A stretch of 38,476 nt of DNA from Actinomycetota bacterium (GCA_027729925.1 JAQCEB010000005.1:1-38476), one strand, 5' to 3'. Positions 8,391 to 18,250 are shown, numbered from the stretch's first letter. Notes: generated by a model from the sequence alone, not told the origin. Translations and numbers: made by a program.

Positions 8391-9250
8391 TTTATTTCTC
8401 CAACTGATAATGAAGACAGCACAATTAATGGTCTTGCTCCAAGGCTTATTTGCTTTATACTATCTTCAATATTTTCTATATATCTAAATAGTTTTTTATC
8501 AAATTTTTTATTTTCCATAAGAGCAAATGAAAAATATTTAAGAGTTTGCACTATCAAAAAGTTTAAAGAAATATTTTCCTCTTCCGGTAATTTCTTAATA
8601 ATATCTTTACAAATTTCAATTAACCTAACAAAACAAGCCAATTGAACATAGTGATCATCTAATTCATCATTAAGTTGTTGAAGTAAATTTTTTAACTCCT
8701 TTAATTCTTCATTTAAATTCTTTTTAGTAAATATTTCATTGTCATAAAAAGTTAAAAGATCATCTTCTGAAAAATCATATTTTATTTCTATATCCGAATT
8801 TAAAAATAAAGTCCTACACCGACTTTTTATAGTCGTTAAGATAAAATTTTCAGTTTCTGCTTTTCCGTGAGACCAAAAATTTCCGGAGGATAAAATAATA
8901 AAAATACTTGAACTAGATGGCTCTTCAATAGTTTTTAGAAGAGCATTGGAGGCTTCCTCTGTAAGAGATTTAAATGGAGGAATAATAATTATTTTGTACT
9001 TTCCTTCTATCGGAACTAAAGAATCATTACTTATAATATCTCTTATGTCCTCTATTCCAATAGTATTCAAATTTTCTGATTCAATTAACCTAATATCTGG
9101 ATGTTGAATTTTTTCTAAATTCTGAAACAAAATTAAACTAGAAAATTTCTGTGCTTGGTCAATTAAATAATTTGCTGAGTTGGAATAGAGTAAATAGGCA
9201 TGGAAAGGTTTTTTTGCCTCTTGCAATAATTGATTATTAAGAATTGTCAA
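8387..9250 (-). CDS. holB: DNA polymerase III delta' subunit-like clamp-loader protein
   Basis: A 287-residue AAA+ protein of the clamp-loader type. It begins with the family's PFHAYLLYS segment, lacks a functional P-loop as expected for delta', and contains EEASNALLKTIEEP (about residues 97-110) and the TIKSRCRTL sensor/SRC motif near 140-148. The C-terminal third is poorly conserved and mostly helical. It would help load the sliding clamp at replication forks. The start is TTG inside the end of tmk (14-base overlap), with no nearby ATG alternative. The tmk-holB pairing near topA is a familiar actinobacterial arrangement, which supports the identification. Confidence 0.85.
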   Translation of the reverse strand: MTILNNQLLQEAKKPFHAYLLYSNSANYLIDQAQKFSSLILFQNLEKIQHPDIRLIESENLNTIGIEDIRDIISNDSLVPIEGKYKIIIIPPFKSLTEEASNALLKTIEEPSSSSIFIILSSGNFWSHGKAETENFILTTIKSRCRTLFLNSDIEIKYDFSEDDLLTFYDNEIFTKKNLNEELKELKNLLQQLNDELDDHYVQLACFVRLIEICKDIIKKLPEEENISLNFLIVQTLKYFSFALMENKKFDKKLFRYIENIEDSIKQISLGARPLIVLSSLSVGEIN

Positions 9251-9848
9251 AATTTAACCAGAAATTAATTTCAGATAAATTATGTTCAATTGAAGATTCG
9301 CCATTAAGAATAAGAAAATTATCACTATTTTTGTTTGCTATTTCAAGATAACCTTCTCTTACTTTTTCAAAAAATTCAAGTCTATCTGAACCAATTCTGT
9401 CCGCTAAAGATTGTCTTTTTAGTGCAATCTCTGGGTTAATATCCAACAAAATAACTTTATGTGGCCAAAATGAATTTATTGCTAAGTCATTTAATTGAAA
9501 AATCTTTTCAAAGCCGAGTCCTCTACCAACACCTTGGTATGCAACAGAAGAATATGCTGATCTATCAGAAATAATTTTTATATTTTTATTAATACTTGGT
9601 TGAACAACTTCATTTATTAACTGCGATCTTTGAGCTGCAAACAATAAAGCTTCTGTAAATTCAGAGACTACATAATCATGGCTTAATAATAAATTTCTTA
9701 TACCTTCACCAACTTTAGTTCCCCCTGGTTCTCGTACTAAAATATTCTCAACACCAGACTCACTTAGTTGTACAGAAAGTTTTTCAGCAAGAGTGGATTT
9801 ACCACAACCGTCAATTCCTTCAAAAGCTATGTAATCATTTTTCATCAT
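9237..9848 (-). CDS. tmk: Thymidylate kinase
   Basis: The enzyme phosphorylates dTMP to dTDP. The 203-residue protein has the P-loop GIDGCGKST at residues 11-19, the dTMP-binding REPGGT at 39-44, the DRSAYSSVAYQG segment near 94-105, and a LID region around the ADRIGSDRLE stretch. Length is standard. Two adjacent ATGs (9848 and 9845) are possible starts; the first overlaps the upstream MFS stop in an ATGA arrangement. It sits between an MFS-type gene and holB, so dTTP supply and clamp loading are cotranscribed. Confidence 0.96.
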   Translation of the reverse strand: MMKNDYIAFEGIDGCGKSTLAEKLSVQLSESGVENILVREPGGTKVGEGIRNLLLSHDYVVSEFTEALLFAAQRSQLINEVVQPSINKNIKIISDRSAYSSVAYQGVGRGLGFEKIFQLNDLAINSFWPHKVILLDINPEIALKRQSLADRIGSDRLEFFEKVREGYLEIANKNSDNFLILNGESSIEHNLSEINFWLNFDNS

Positions 9849-11209
9849 GGCTGATCCTCTTCATTATTAAGATTTAATCTTAACTTGTTAAAATTAGAAT
9901 TTTCAAATCCAAATTCTTGTACTAAATTTTTGTATCCATTAAAAAATGTATAAATTCCTGTAACTAATATAAGCAATGCACTTGCCCTTAAAACAAATAG
10001 TACTCCATCAAATTTAAAAATATCTTTTGCAATGTTTGCTAAAAATCCTGATAAAAATACGGAGATTAATAATGAGATTCTTGCAATAGAATAAAAATTT
10101 CCAAACACTCTCCCTCTAAGCTCTTGCGAGGTAGTGCTTTGTAAGTAACTTAAAGTTAAAATATAAATTGTTCCTGAACCTATACCCGCAATAAAAATAA
10201 AAAATAAAATTGTTGAAAATTCATATGACGAAAAACTAAATATCAAAGATAAACCAGTTATTGTCATACTAATACCAATAAAAAACGGCACCCTGCTGAA
10301 ACTTGTTACGAAATAACTTAAAATTACCATCGTAAAAACTACTCCAAAACCAAAGGAAGCAATCATAAAACCATAGGAACTTTGAGTAAATTGTAAAGTT
10401 TGAGTTAAGTAAGAATTGCCAAGAACAAACAAAGCCCCTGCTCCTAATAGGCTGATTGATATTGATGTAGATACTGTTTTTAACTCTGAATTATTCAAAA
10501 AATATTTTATACCAATAGTTAAGCCTTTTAATACTGGTTGATTTTTCTTACTTTGAAATTTGTTTTGTGAACTTTTTAAAAATAATAACAAAATAATTGA
10601 TAACAGAAAAGTTAAAGCATCAATCAAGAAAATAATTGAACCATTCCAATTATTTCCTATCTTAATTAAAGATTGGAAGTAAAAAGAATCTGATAAAAAA
10701 CCAAATAGTAAAGATGCTAAAGGCAATGTAGCATAAGTTCCAATTGCAAAAAATGAGTTTGCCTTGACTAAATATTCATCTTTTACAACTTCTGGAACTA
10801 CAGCTTCTCTTGATGGTTGTCTTATTAATGAAAATATCTCTGAAACAAAATTTATTATGAAAAGTTGTAATAGTGATTCCGCAAAAAATAATAGAACAAC
10901 GACCAACATTCGTACACTATCGCATAAAAGCATTATGTTTTTTTTATTAAATCGATCTGCTAGTAAACCAGCAAAAGTTGAAAGTAAAGCTGGAATTATA
11001 CGAGCTATTACAGGGATTACTGCAGTAATTTCTGAGTTTCCATTTTTTGAACCAAAGTAACTTGCCAGAGCAACTGAAGCAAATAAAGTTCCCCAATCTC
11101 CAAAACTTGAAAGTGTGCCAGACCACCAAAGAATCGAAAATTGTGATTTTGAAAATATTTTTACTGAATTCATTCCTACAATAATCCTAATAACTCTTAC
11201 AAATGACAA
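9845..11209 (-). CDS. MFS transporter of the DHA3-like type, upstream of tmk
   Basis: A 12-segment major facilitator protein with motif A as GLLADRFNKKNIM in the loop between segments 2 and 3, and a SQELRGRVFGNF motif at the corresponding loop of the second half. The longest reading begins at 11209, but an internal ATG at 11173 (residue 13, MNSVKIF) places the first membrane segment more typically and is preceded by an AGGA sequence, so it is the more likely start (442 residues). The stop overlaps tmk by four bases. As I recall, in some Streptomyces-type actinobacteria the thymidylate kinase of this locus is fused to a similar membrane domain. Here the two are separate. Function is unknown. 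Confidence 0.85.
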   Translation of the reverse strand: MSFVRVIRIIVGMNSVKIFSKSQFSILWWSGTLSSFGDWGTLFASVALASYFGSKNGNSEITAVIPVIARIIPALLSTFAGLLADRFNKKNIMLLCDSVRMLVVVLLFFAESLLQLFIINFVSEIFSLIRQPSREAVVPEVVKDEYLVKANSFFAIGTYATLPLASLLFGFLSDSFYFQSLIKIGNNWNGSIIFLIDALTFLLSIILLLFLKSSQNKFQSKKNQPVLKGLTIGIKYFLNNSELKTVSTSISISLLGAGALFVLGNSYLTQTLQFTQSSYGFMIASFGFGVVFTMVILSYFVTSFSRVPFFIGISMTITGLSLIFSFSSYEFSTILFFIFIAGIGSGTIYILTLSYLQSTTSQELRGRVFGNFYSIARISLLISVFLSGFLANIAKDIFKFDGVLFVLRASALLILVTGIYTFFNGYKNLVQEFGFENSNFNKLRLNLNNEEDQP

Positions 11210-11263
11210 GACTTTTTTTTTAAATACTGTACATTTAACAAAAATAATGTTATCAATAAAGAC

Positions 11264-13951
11264 ATGTCAAAACCATTAGTTATTGTTGAGTCCCCAACAA
11301 AGGTAAAAACTATTTCTAAAATTTTAGGGACTGAATATAATGTCAAGTCAAGTGTTGGTCATATAAGGGATTTACCAAGAAATTCTAAATCAATCCCTAA
11401 TCAATATATGAATGGGAATATTTTGTGGGGTGCAGTGAAACCTGGAAATTTTGAAAATATTTACGTAGTACCTGAAGATAGAAGAAAAATTGTTAATGAA
11501 CTAAAAAAATTAGCAAAAGATGCGCCGGATGTTTATTTAGCAACTGATGACGACAGAGAAGGTGAGGCTATTGCATATCATCTAAAAGAAATTTTAAATC
11601 TTAAATTTGAACCAAAAAGAATTAAATTCAATGAAATAACAGAATCTGCAGTAAAGAAAGCAATTGATAATCCTGAAACTATTAACATAGGAAAGTTTAA
11701 ATCTTATGAAGCTAGAAGAACACTAGATCGAATGATAGGGTACGAGATTTCACCAAAAGTTAGAGACTTGGGTGGAGCATTTATCTCTACGGGGAGAGTG
11801 CAGGGTCCAGCAATAAGACTAATTGTTGAAAGAGAAGAAGAAAGAATAAAGTTTGTAAAATCAAGATACTTTGACATATCTTCAATTTGTAATAGTGGTG
11901 GGTATCAATTCGAAGCAACAGTAAAAAAAATTAACAGTTTAAAAGTTGCTTCCTCTTCTGATTTTAATAATAAAGGAGAAAGAATAAGTGCAGAAAGATA
12001 CTATTTAGAGCAGAGCCAAATTGATAATTTAAAATCAAAGCTCAGCAATTTAGATTCTAAAGTTTCAAAAATTAAAAGTACTCCAAGAACTTCTCGCCCG
12101 CCAAAACCATTTAAGACAACCACTTTACAATCAGCAGCAAGAAGCGCTCTAGGTTTTCAGCCTGGAAAGACAATGGGTATAGCTCAAAAACTTTATCAAG
12201 AAGGTTTAATTACATACATGAGAACCGATTCAATTAGACTTTCAGATGTAGCAATAAATGCCTCAAGAAAGTATATAGCTGAAAACTTTTCTGATCAATA
12301 TCTTCCAGAAAACCCAAACTTATATGGAGATAATCAAAATGCTCAAGCTGCTCATGAAGCAATTAGACCTTCAGGTGAAATATTTACTACTCCTCAACAA
12401 CTTGAAAATAAATATAATAGTGATACTGACGAATTTAAACTATATTCATTAATTTTTAACACTACAATCGCTTCCCAAATGTCTGATGCTAATGGTTATA
12501 CCAAAACTATTGAAATTCAAATTTCTGACGAAGAGTTTGGATTAATAATATTAGGAATTTCAGGTACTACCTGGGAGTTTGGAGGATATAGAGATCAATT
12601 AAAATATGATAACGATTTAAGTCAAGAACTACCTGACCTAATTGAAGGTCAAAATCTAACTATAGAAAGATGTGAAATCGAAGAAAAATTTACTTCACCC
12701 CCAAACAGGTATTCTTCAACTTCACTTATTAATAAGATGGAAGAACTCGGTATAGGTCGTCCATCAACATATGTCTCGATTATTGACAGCATCACCTCAG
12801 TATTTATTAATTCCGAATCAAACTTAAAACCTAGAGCATTGGCTATGGCATTAATTAATAATTTTATGAAGCCTTTCTTTAACCAATATATTGATTTTGA
12901 ATTTTCAAAAGAAATGGAAGATGAATTAGACAAAATCCTAGATAGTTCAAATCCAGAAGATTCAAAAATTAATTTCTTAGAAAAATCTTATGAGTCAATA
13001 ACATACCATATTAACGAATACGGAACTCAGGACCCTGCTGTTTTAACAACTGTCAATCTTCCTTTTGAGTCAAGGTATGTAATCAAAACAGGGAGGATAG
13101 TTGAAAAAACACCATATCCATACTTGCTAAGAGATGATGGCTTTAAGGTTGGGCTGCCACCTGACATTACTATTGAAGAATTAACAAAAAATTATATTGA
13201 TGAATTAGAAGTGCAGCAAGAAAAAAGTTTAAAAAAAGAGAGATCTGTTGGCGATTGTCCTGAATGCAAAACTGAAATTTATATTAAATTAGGTCCCAAT
13301 GGAAGCTTCTATTTGCAACACGGTGAAAAAACTAAAGGAATTAAGCAATCAAAGTGTAAATATAAAAACTTAATTGGTCCTATTTTTGAAGATGAAGATC
13401 CTAATAATTTAAGTATTGAAGATTCTATAAATAGATTTTCACTTTCTACTAAGAATCCAAGACTAGTAACTACATCTGGAGAATGGTCATATTTAACTGC
13501 TGTAGGACCTTATGGTGGGTATGCAATAAAACAAAGAGATAGAAAAGTTTTTAATTTAGAACATCTAAATTCTTTAAACAAAGAGGAGTTGATAGAAATT
13601 TTAGATGATGAAAAGTACAAAAATATATCAAATTACCTAGGTGGAGAAAATTTAAAAATATCTAAAACTCAATCTAAAGATGAAATTATAAATTCAATAG
13701 CAGAACATTATAAATTAGAAGAAAAGCGAATTAAAACATTGAATAAAGAAACTTTGGTCTTGCTTTCTAAAGCCTTGGAAATAGTTTTCTATAGAGGTAG
13801 ATTTAGAATGAAAGCTGAGGACGCGACAAAACAAAATTTAATTAACAAGATATTGATAGACAAGAAAAACAAACCTTTAGAAACTCCAAGGCATGCTTTA
13901 ACTATTACTAGTGAGGAAATTTTAAATTTATTCGGTGATCTGGAAAATTAA
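11264..13951 (+). CDS. topA: DNA topoisomerase I (type IA)
   Basis: An 895-residue type IA topoisomerase that relaxes negative supercoils. The TOPRIM domain begins at LVIVESPTK (residues 4-12) and includes the acidic DDDREGE motif. The active-site tyrosine is Y318 in ITYMRTDS (E. coli Y319). The core continues to about residue 600. After it, a single CPEC pair (C665, C668) with one further Cys suggests a degenerate zinc ribbon, followed by actinobacterial-type C-terminal repeats (VGPYGGYAIK and RGRFRMKAED). It is divergent from the MFS-tmk-holB unit across 54 bases and shares TTAA at its stop with the convergent glycosyltransferase gene. Confidence 0.97.
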   Translation: MSKPLVIVESPTKVKTISKILGTEYNVKSSVGHIRDLPRNSKSIPNQYMNGNILWGAVKPGNFENIYVVPEDRRKIVNELKKLAKDAPDVYLATDDDREGEAIAYHLKEILNLKFEPKRIKFNEITESAVKKAIDNPETINIGKFKSYEARRTLDRMIGYEISPKVRDLGGAFISTGRVQGPAIRLIVEREEERIKFVKSRYFDISSICNSGGYQFEATVKKINSLKVASSSDFNNKGERISAERYYLEQSQIDNLKSKLSNLDSKVSKIKSTPRTSRPPKPFKTTTLQSAARSALGFQPGKTMGIAQKLYQEGLITYMRTDSIRLSDVAINASRKYIAENFSDQYLPENPNLYGDNQNAQAAHEAIRPSGEIFTTPQQLENKYNSDTDEFKLYSLIFNTTIASQMSDANGYTKTIEIQISDEEFGLIILGISGTTWEFGGYRDQLKYDNDLSQELPDLIEGQNLTIERCEIEEKFTSPPNRYSSTSLINKMEELGIGRPSTYVSIIDSITSVFINSESNLKPRALAMALINNFMKPFFNQYIDFEFSKEMEDELDKILDSSNPEDSKINFLEKSYESITYHINEYGTQDPAVLTTVNLPFESRYVIKTGRIVEKTPYPYLLRDDGFKVGLPPDITIEELTKNYIDELEVQQEKSLKKERSVGDCPECKTEIYIKLGPNGSFYLQHGEKTKGIKQSKCKYKNLIGPIFEDEDPNNLSIEDSINRFSLSTKNPRLVTTSGEWSYLTAVGPYGGYAIKQRDRKVFNLEHLNSLNKEELIEILDDEKYKNISNYLGGENLKISKTQSKDEIINSIAEHYKLEEKRIKTLNKETLVLLSKALEIVFYRGRFRMKAEDATKQNLINKILIDKKNKPLETPRHALTITSEEILNLFGDLEN

Positions 13952-15000
13952 TTTTTAAGATTCAAAACTTTCTCAATTGATTCTGAAACTCTATCCCAAC
14001 TAAATTCTCTTTTAACGAATTCCTTTGAAGCATTGCCAAATTCTTTTATTTTTTCAGGATTATCGATGAAAAAATTAAGTGCATCAGAGATATCTTTTCT
14101 TGAAGAAACTATAAATCCTGTTTTCCCAGGTATTATAGTTTCGAATGAACCGCCTGATGAACCTACTAAAACAGGAAGGCCATAACTAGCAGCTTCCAAA
14201 TAAACTAATCCTAAACCTTCAAATTCTCTTCCAAAGTATCGTGATTTTGAAGGCATAACAAAAACATCTAGGGATTTATAAAATTCTTCCAAAGAGTCAT
14301 GATTCTTATCTGAATAAAAACTAATTTTTGCTGATGAAAGCTTTGCTAATTTCCTTAAAAAACTTTCTTGTTTTCCAAAACCAAATATCTTTAATTCTAC
14401 TCTCCTGCCTTCATCAACTAAATCTGATACTGAGTCGATAACCCAGTCAATTTTTTTTCTAGGTACAAATCTACTACTCACTCCTACGGTCAACACGTCT
14501 TTTTGTTTGTAATCTTTTTCAAAATCAATTTTGTCTATGCCAGCTTTAACTATTTCAATTTCAGAATCTACAATAGTTCTTAACTTCCTTGCCGTGTAGT
14601 AACTTACAGTAAATATTTTTTCTAAATCATTCAGATTATTTTTTAAAACTCTATTTAAAAATGGAATACTTCTAACAATGTTAAATTCCGCACCGTGAAC
14701 AATCATATATTGTGGTAAATTGTAAATTTTTAATTTCTTAATCATTAAAAACTGTGGATTGCTAGAAGCATGAAGAATAACATTTATATTCTTTGTATTA
14801 ATTATTTTATTTATCTCATTGTATGTTTTTTTATTCGGATAAATAAATCCTTTTGATGATTTTGTTTCAGGATTATTGTCTGCCCATTTTGGAGAATATA
14901 TAATAACTTCACTTTTCATATTTTCTATTAGTGAATTTATATATGTTGATATACCTCCTTTTTTTGGAGTTATATCATTTGTTATAAGTAAAATTCTCAT
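13948..15000 (-). CDS. Glycosyltransferase, GT4 family
   Basis: A GT-B fold glycosyltransferase of family 4. The N-terminal nucleotide fold starts with ILLITNDITPKKGGIS, whose GGIS loop is typical of GT4 acceptor-site turns. The sugar-nucleotide-binding region shows VGVSSRFVPRKK and the E-x7-E motif EGLGLVYLE. PimB-like mannosyltransferases of actinobacteria are the nearest group I recognise, but donor and acceptor are not determined. The longest reading starts with TTG at 15006; I prefer ATG at 15000 because an AGGAG site lies nine bases upstream (350 residues). It overlaps the tandem phosphatase by 26 bases and is the last gene of its unit. Confidence 0.88.
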   Translation of the reverse strand: MRILLITNDITPKKGGISTYINSLIENMKSEVIIYSPKWADNNPETKSSKGFIYPNKKTYNEINKIINTKNINVILHASSNPQFLMIKKLKIYNLPQYMIVHGAEFNIVRSIPFLNRVLKNNLNDLEKIFTVSYYTARKLRTIVDSEIEIVKAGIDKIDFEKDYKQKDVLTVGVSSRFVPRKKIDWVIDSVSDLVDEGRRVELKIFGFGKQESFLRKLAKLSSAKISFYSDKNHDSLEEFYKSLDVFVMPSKSRYFGREFEGLGLVYLEAASYGLPVLVGSSGGSFETIIPGKTGFIVSSRKDISDALNFFIDNPEKIKEFGNASKEFVKREFSWDRVSESIEKVLNLKN

Positions 15001-16195
15001 ATCCAATTTCTCCTACATTATAGGACCATAGTTGGTATTGATTATTTTGATTTATCAAAGTTGAGATACCTAAATTATTGGGAATAGTAAATCCAGATGC
15101 TGCTTTATCGTTAGGAAGTTTTAATAGCTTTGTTATACCAGCTTTTATAGTCCCACCATGCGATGAGATAAACACATTTTTATTTTTAAACTGATTAAGT
15201 AATTTTTCAACTCTAACCCCGACTTGATATAAAGATTCTCCATTTTCCCCATATTTTGATTTATGGTTCAAAAAAAGTGCATTAATAAATTCATCTTTAT
15301 TGTTCTCGAGTATTTGTGATGTAGTCATCCCTTCCCAATTACCTAAATCAATCTCGACCAGTGAACTAGATAATTGAAAATTATTTTTTGTTACTAAATT
15401 TAATGTTTGCTGAGTTCTTTTAAGTGGAGATGAGATATATTCATCATAAATTGATATTTTTTTGTTTAATTTATTTGCCTCTCTTATTCCAAAATTATTT
15501 ATTGGATTATCAATTTTACCTTGCCAAATTCCTTTAGTGTTTGAATCAGTTTGTGCATGCCTCATAAACGTTAATTGAGAGTTAAATAAATGAATTGGAA
15601 AATCATACAAATTATCGAGATGGATAGCATCATTAAATTTATTAACTTGCCTAAGACCATCTCTTTCAATAATTGTAGAAATAGAAGTATTTCTAATATT
15701 TCCGACTGGATATGGGAACTCTTTAAAGCCTAAAGTTAAACCAATTGCAGTACCAATAAAAAAACCATGAGTTACAGCTAATGAAATTTCGTTTTCTTTT
15801 GTTTTTGAAAATAAATAATCTAGTTCAAGATGAACTCTTTCTCTAAAATTTTTCATTGATTCTCCATTTGGAAAAACAAATGAATCATCCGCTAAAGAAT
15901 CAAAAATGGACCGATTGTTAGTATAAGTTTCTGAAACTTTCTCGCCCGCAAAATTTCCAACATCAACTTCTCTCAATTGTTTTCTTTTCTCAATGCTGTT
16001 TGAGAATTTATGGGCCGTATCTAAAGCTCTTTTAAGATCTGAACTAAAAACTTTGGAGAAGTTGTTTAGTCTATTAGATGATTGAACTGCTTGTTTTAAA
16101 CCAGTTGAATCTAAAGAAGTTTCACTATGACCTTGCCAAATTTTTTGTAAATTTTCTTTTGTTTGACCATGTCTAATTAAGTGAAGAGTCTTCAC
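14975..16195 (-). CDS. Tandem histidine phosphatase (two phosphoglycerate mutase-like domains)
   Basis: A 406-residue fusion of two complete histidine-phosphatase domains. Domain 1 begins LIRHGQT (catalytic H9) and has its second histidine in AVTHGFF. Domain 2 begins FMRHAQT (catalytic H213) and has its second histidine in ISSHGG. Each domain also retains the SSxLKRAxxTA-type arginine segment (SSDLKRALDTA and SSPLKRTQQTL), so both look catalytically competent. Substrate is unknown; phosphosugars, cobalamin intermediates or nucleotides are possible for this superfamily. It lies six bases after hppA and overlaps the GT4 gene. Confidence 0.88.
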   Translation of the reverse strand: MKTLHLIRHGQTKENLQKIWQGHSETSLDSTGLKQAVQSSNRLNNFSKVFSSDLKRALDTAHKFSNSIEKRKQLREVDVGNFAGEKVSETYTNNRSIFDSLADDSFVFPNGESMKNFRERVHLELDYLFSKTKENEISLAVTHGFFIGTAIGLTLGFKEFPYPVGNIRNTSISTIIERDGLRQVNKFNDAIHLDNLYDFPIHLFNSQLTFMRHAQTDSNTKGIWQGKIDNPINNFGIREANKLNKKISIYDEYISSPLKRTQQTLNLVTKNNFQLSSSLVEIDLGNWEGMTTSQILENNKDEFINALFLNHKSKYGENGESLYQVGVRVEKLLNQFKNKNVFISSHGGTIKAGITKLLKLPNDKAASGFTIPNNLGISTLINQNNQYQLWSYNVGEIGYENFTYNK

Positions 16196-16201
16196 TAATA
16201 C

Positions 16202-18250
16202 TTAAAAAGCAGAGGCAAAAATTAAACTGACTATTGTCATAACCTTTATAACGATATTCATTGCTGGACCAGATGTGTCTTTAAATGGGTCTCCAATTGT
16301 ATCACCTATAACAGCAGCTTTGTGCTCATCAGAGCCTTTACCTGCGCCACCTCCAGCTTCAATATATTTTTTGGCGTTATCCCATGCTCCACCTGAGTTA
16401 GCCATAAAGATCGCTAATAAAAATCCAGTTACTAGAGCTCCAGCTAGAAATCCACCTAATGCCTCTTTATTCCAAAAACCAATTACTAATGGAAGGACAA
16501 TTGCTAATCCACCAGGTAATAACATTTCTTTTAAAGCTGCAGTAGTAGCAATATCTACACACTCTTCGTATTCAGGGACTACTCCTTCTTTTCCTTCTCT
16601 TAATCCAGGAATTTCTCTGAACTGTCTTCTAACTTCTTCAATCATTTTAAAAGCTGCCCGACCAACTGCATTAATTGTCATAGCAGCAAATAAAAATGGA
16701 AACATACCCCCTAGAAAAAGTCCAGCAGTAACTTCAACTTTAGTTAAATTTAATCCAATTTCACTCAAACCTGCACTTTGAACAAATGCAGAAAATAGGG
16801 CTAAAGAAGTAACTGCTGCTGATCCAATTGCAAAACCTTTTGCAATAGCAGCAGTAGTATTTCCTAACGAATCTAATTCGTCAGTAGCTTTACGTACTTC
16901 AGGGGCAAGATGGGCCATTTCAGCAATTCCGCCTGCATTATCAGCAATTGGACCGTAGGCATCAACAGCAACCGTGATACCTAGTGTTGCAAGAACTCCG
17001 ATAGCAGCAATAGCCACGCCATAAATTCCTCCACCTTCACCTAATGCCCAATCTCCAGAAGCATACGCGCCACCTACACCTAATACGACAACTACTACTG
17101 AAAAAGCTGCTGACCTCATACCTTCTGCTATTCCAGAAAGAACAACAGTTGCAGGGCCAGTTTTAGCTTGATCTGCAATATTCTTTACAATTGAATAATG
17201 ATCGGATGTAAACCACTCTGATATTTGTCCAACGAGGATACCAACTAAAAGTCCAACTATAACTGAAATAAATAAACCTACAGAATTTTCTGTGTAGTCA
17301 GAAAACATGGCAGAAGAAAGAAAATATACTCCAACGGCTGTTAAAAAAGCCGCAGAATAAGTTCCTCTATGTAAAGCTTGAGCTAACTTACCTTCTTTAG
17401 GAACTACTAAAAATGATGAAACAATGGATGCAAGCATTCCAATTGTGCCCACGGCCATTGGAAAAAATAATAAAGATGGAAGTACTTCTTGATTGCTAAA
17501 TACAATTGCTGCATATGCTAGAGGAGCGACTAAAGAACCAACATAGCTTTCAAATAAGTCTGCACCCATTCCAGCTACATCGCCAACATTATCACCTACA
17601 TTATCAGCAATTGTTGCTGGGTTTCTTGGATCATCCTCAGGAATTCCTGCTTCAACTTTACCTACTAAGTCAGCACCTACATCAGCTGCTTTAGTGTAAA
17701 TTCCGCCACCTACCCTTGCAAATAATGCAATTGAGGAACCTCCAAGACCTATTGCAGCCAAAATATCATATCCATTTTTTAGGTCCATAACATCAATGAA
17801 TATCCAATAGCCGAGTGCAACTCCTAAAAGTCCTAATCCAGCTACTGAAAATCCCATGACAGCTCCGCCCCTAAATGCTACTGGAAGAGCTTTTAATGTA
17901 CCTCCGTCTCTAGCAGCTTCAGTAGTTCTCCCATTTGCTGCGGTAGCTATTCTCATTCCGATAAAACCTGCTAAAGAAGAAAAAAGCGCTCCACCAACAA
18001 ATGCTACGGATCCCCAGGGATAACCCCAATCAGTTAAAGTAGAAATTAAAACTGCTAGAACAACTACAAAAACACTGACCCAAGAATATTGCCGTTTAAG
18101 AAATGCCATTGAACCTTTTCTGATTGCATCAGATAAACTTTTTACTTTTTCGTCTGTTACTTCTATAGATAAAATCTTTTTTGCAAAATATGCTGCTAAA
18201 GCAAGTCCTAAAAATGCAGCAATAATTGATCCTCGAAAGTTAAATAACAT
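16202..18250 (-). CDS. hppA: Membrane-bound ion-pumping pyrophosphatase
   Basis: A 682-residue, about 16-segment integral membrane pyrophosphatase that couples PPi hydrolysis to export of H+ and/or Na+. The PPi-site motifs are present: DNVGDNVGDVAGMGADLFESY in the middle and KGSDEHKAAVIGDTIGDP near the C terminus. The motif GNTTAA (463-468) has Ala where K+-independent enzymes carry Lys, marking the K+-dependent class. E234 in DLFESYVGS sits where Na+-pumping relatives have their gate glutamate, but some H+ pumps share this, so ion specificity is open. An AGGGG ribosome site precedes the ATG. It follows a Na+/H+ antiporter gene by 60 bases. Confidence 0.97.
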   Translation of the reverse strand: MLFNFRGSIIAAFLGLALAAYFAKKILSIEVTDEKVKSLSDAIRKGSMAFLKRQYSWVSVFVVVLAVLISTLTDWGYPWGSVAFVGGALFSSLAGFIGMRIATAANGRTTEAARDGGTLKALPVAFRGGAVMGFSVAGLGLLGVALGYWIFIDVMDLKNGYDILAAIGLGGSSIALFARVGGGIYTKAADVGADLVGKVEAGIPEDDPRNPATIADNVGDNVGDVAGMGADLFESYVGSLVAPLAYAAIVFSNQEVLPSLLFFPMAVGTIGMLASIVSSFLVVPKEGKLAQALHRGTYSAAFLTAVGVYFLSSAMFSDYTENSVGLFISVIVGLLVGILVGQISEWFTSDHYSIVKNIADQAKTGPATVVLSGIAEGMRSAAFSVVVVVLGVGGAYASGDWALGEGGGIYGVAIAAIGVLATLGITVAVDAYGPIADNAGGIAEMAHLAPEVRKATDELDSLGNTTAAIAKGFAIGSAAVTSLALFSAFVQSAGLSEIGLNLTKVEVTAGLFLGGMFPFLFAAMTINAVGRAAFKMIEEVRRQFREIPGLREGKEGVVPEYEECVDIATTAALKEMLLPGGLAIVLPLVIGFWNKEALGGFLAGALVTGFLLAIFMANSGGAWDNAKKYIEAGGGAGKGSDEHKAAVIGDTIGDPFKDTSGPAMNIVIKVMTIVSLIFASAF

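Noticed and set aside
11210..11263. Possible divergent promoters between the MFS gene and topA
   Set aside because: The 54-base gap is A/T-rich with a T-run and several weak -10-like words, but no convincing -35/-10 pair with proper spacing could be chosen.
16275..16781. Plus-strand 168-codon frame opposite hppA
   Set aside because: Antisense to the highly conserved pyrophosphatase C terminus; its Pro/Ala-rich composition follows from the codons of the opposite strand.
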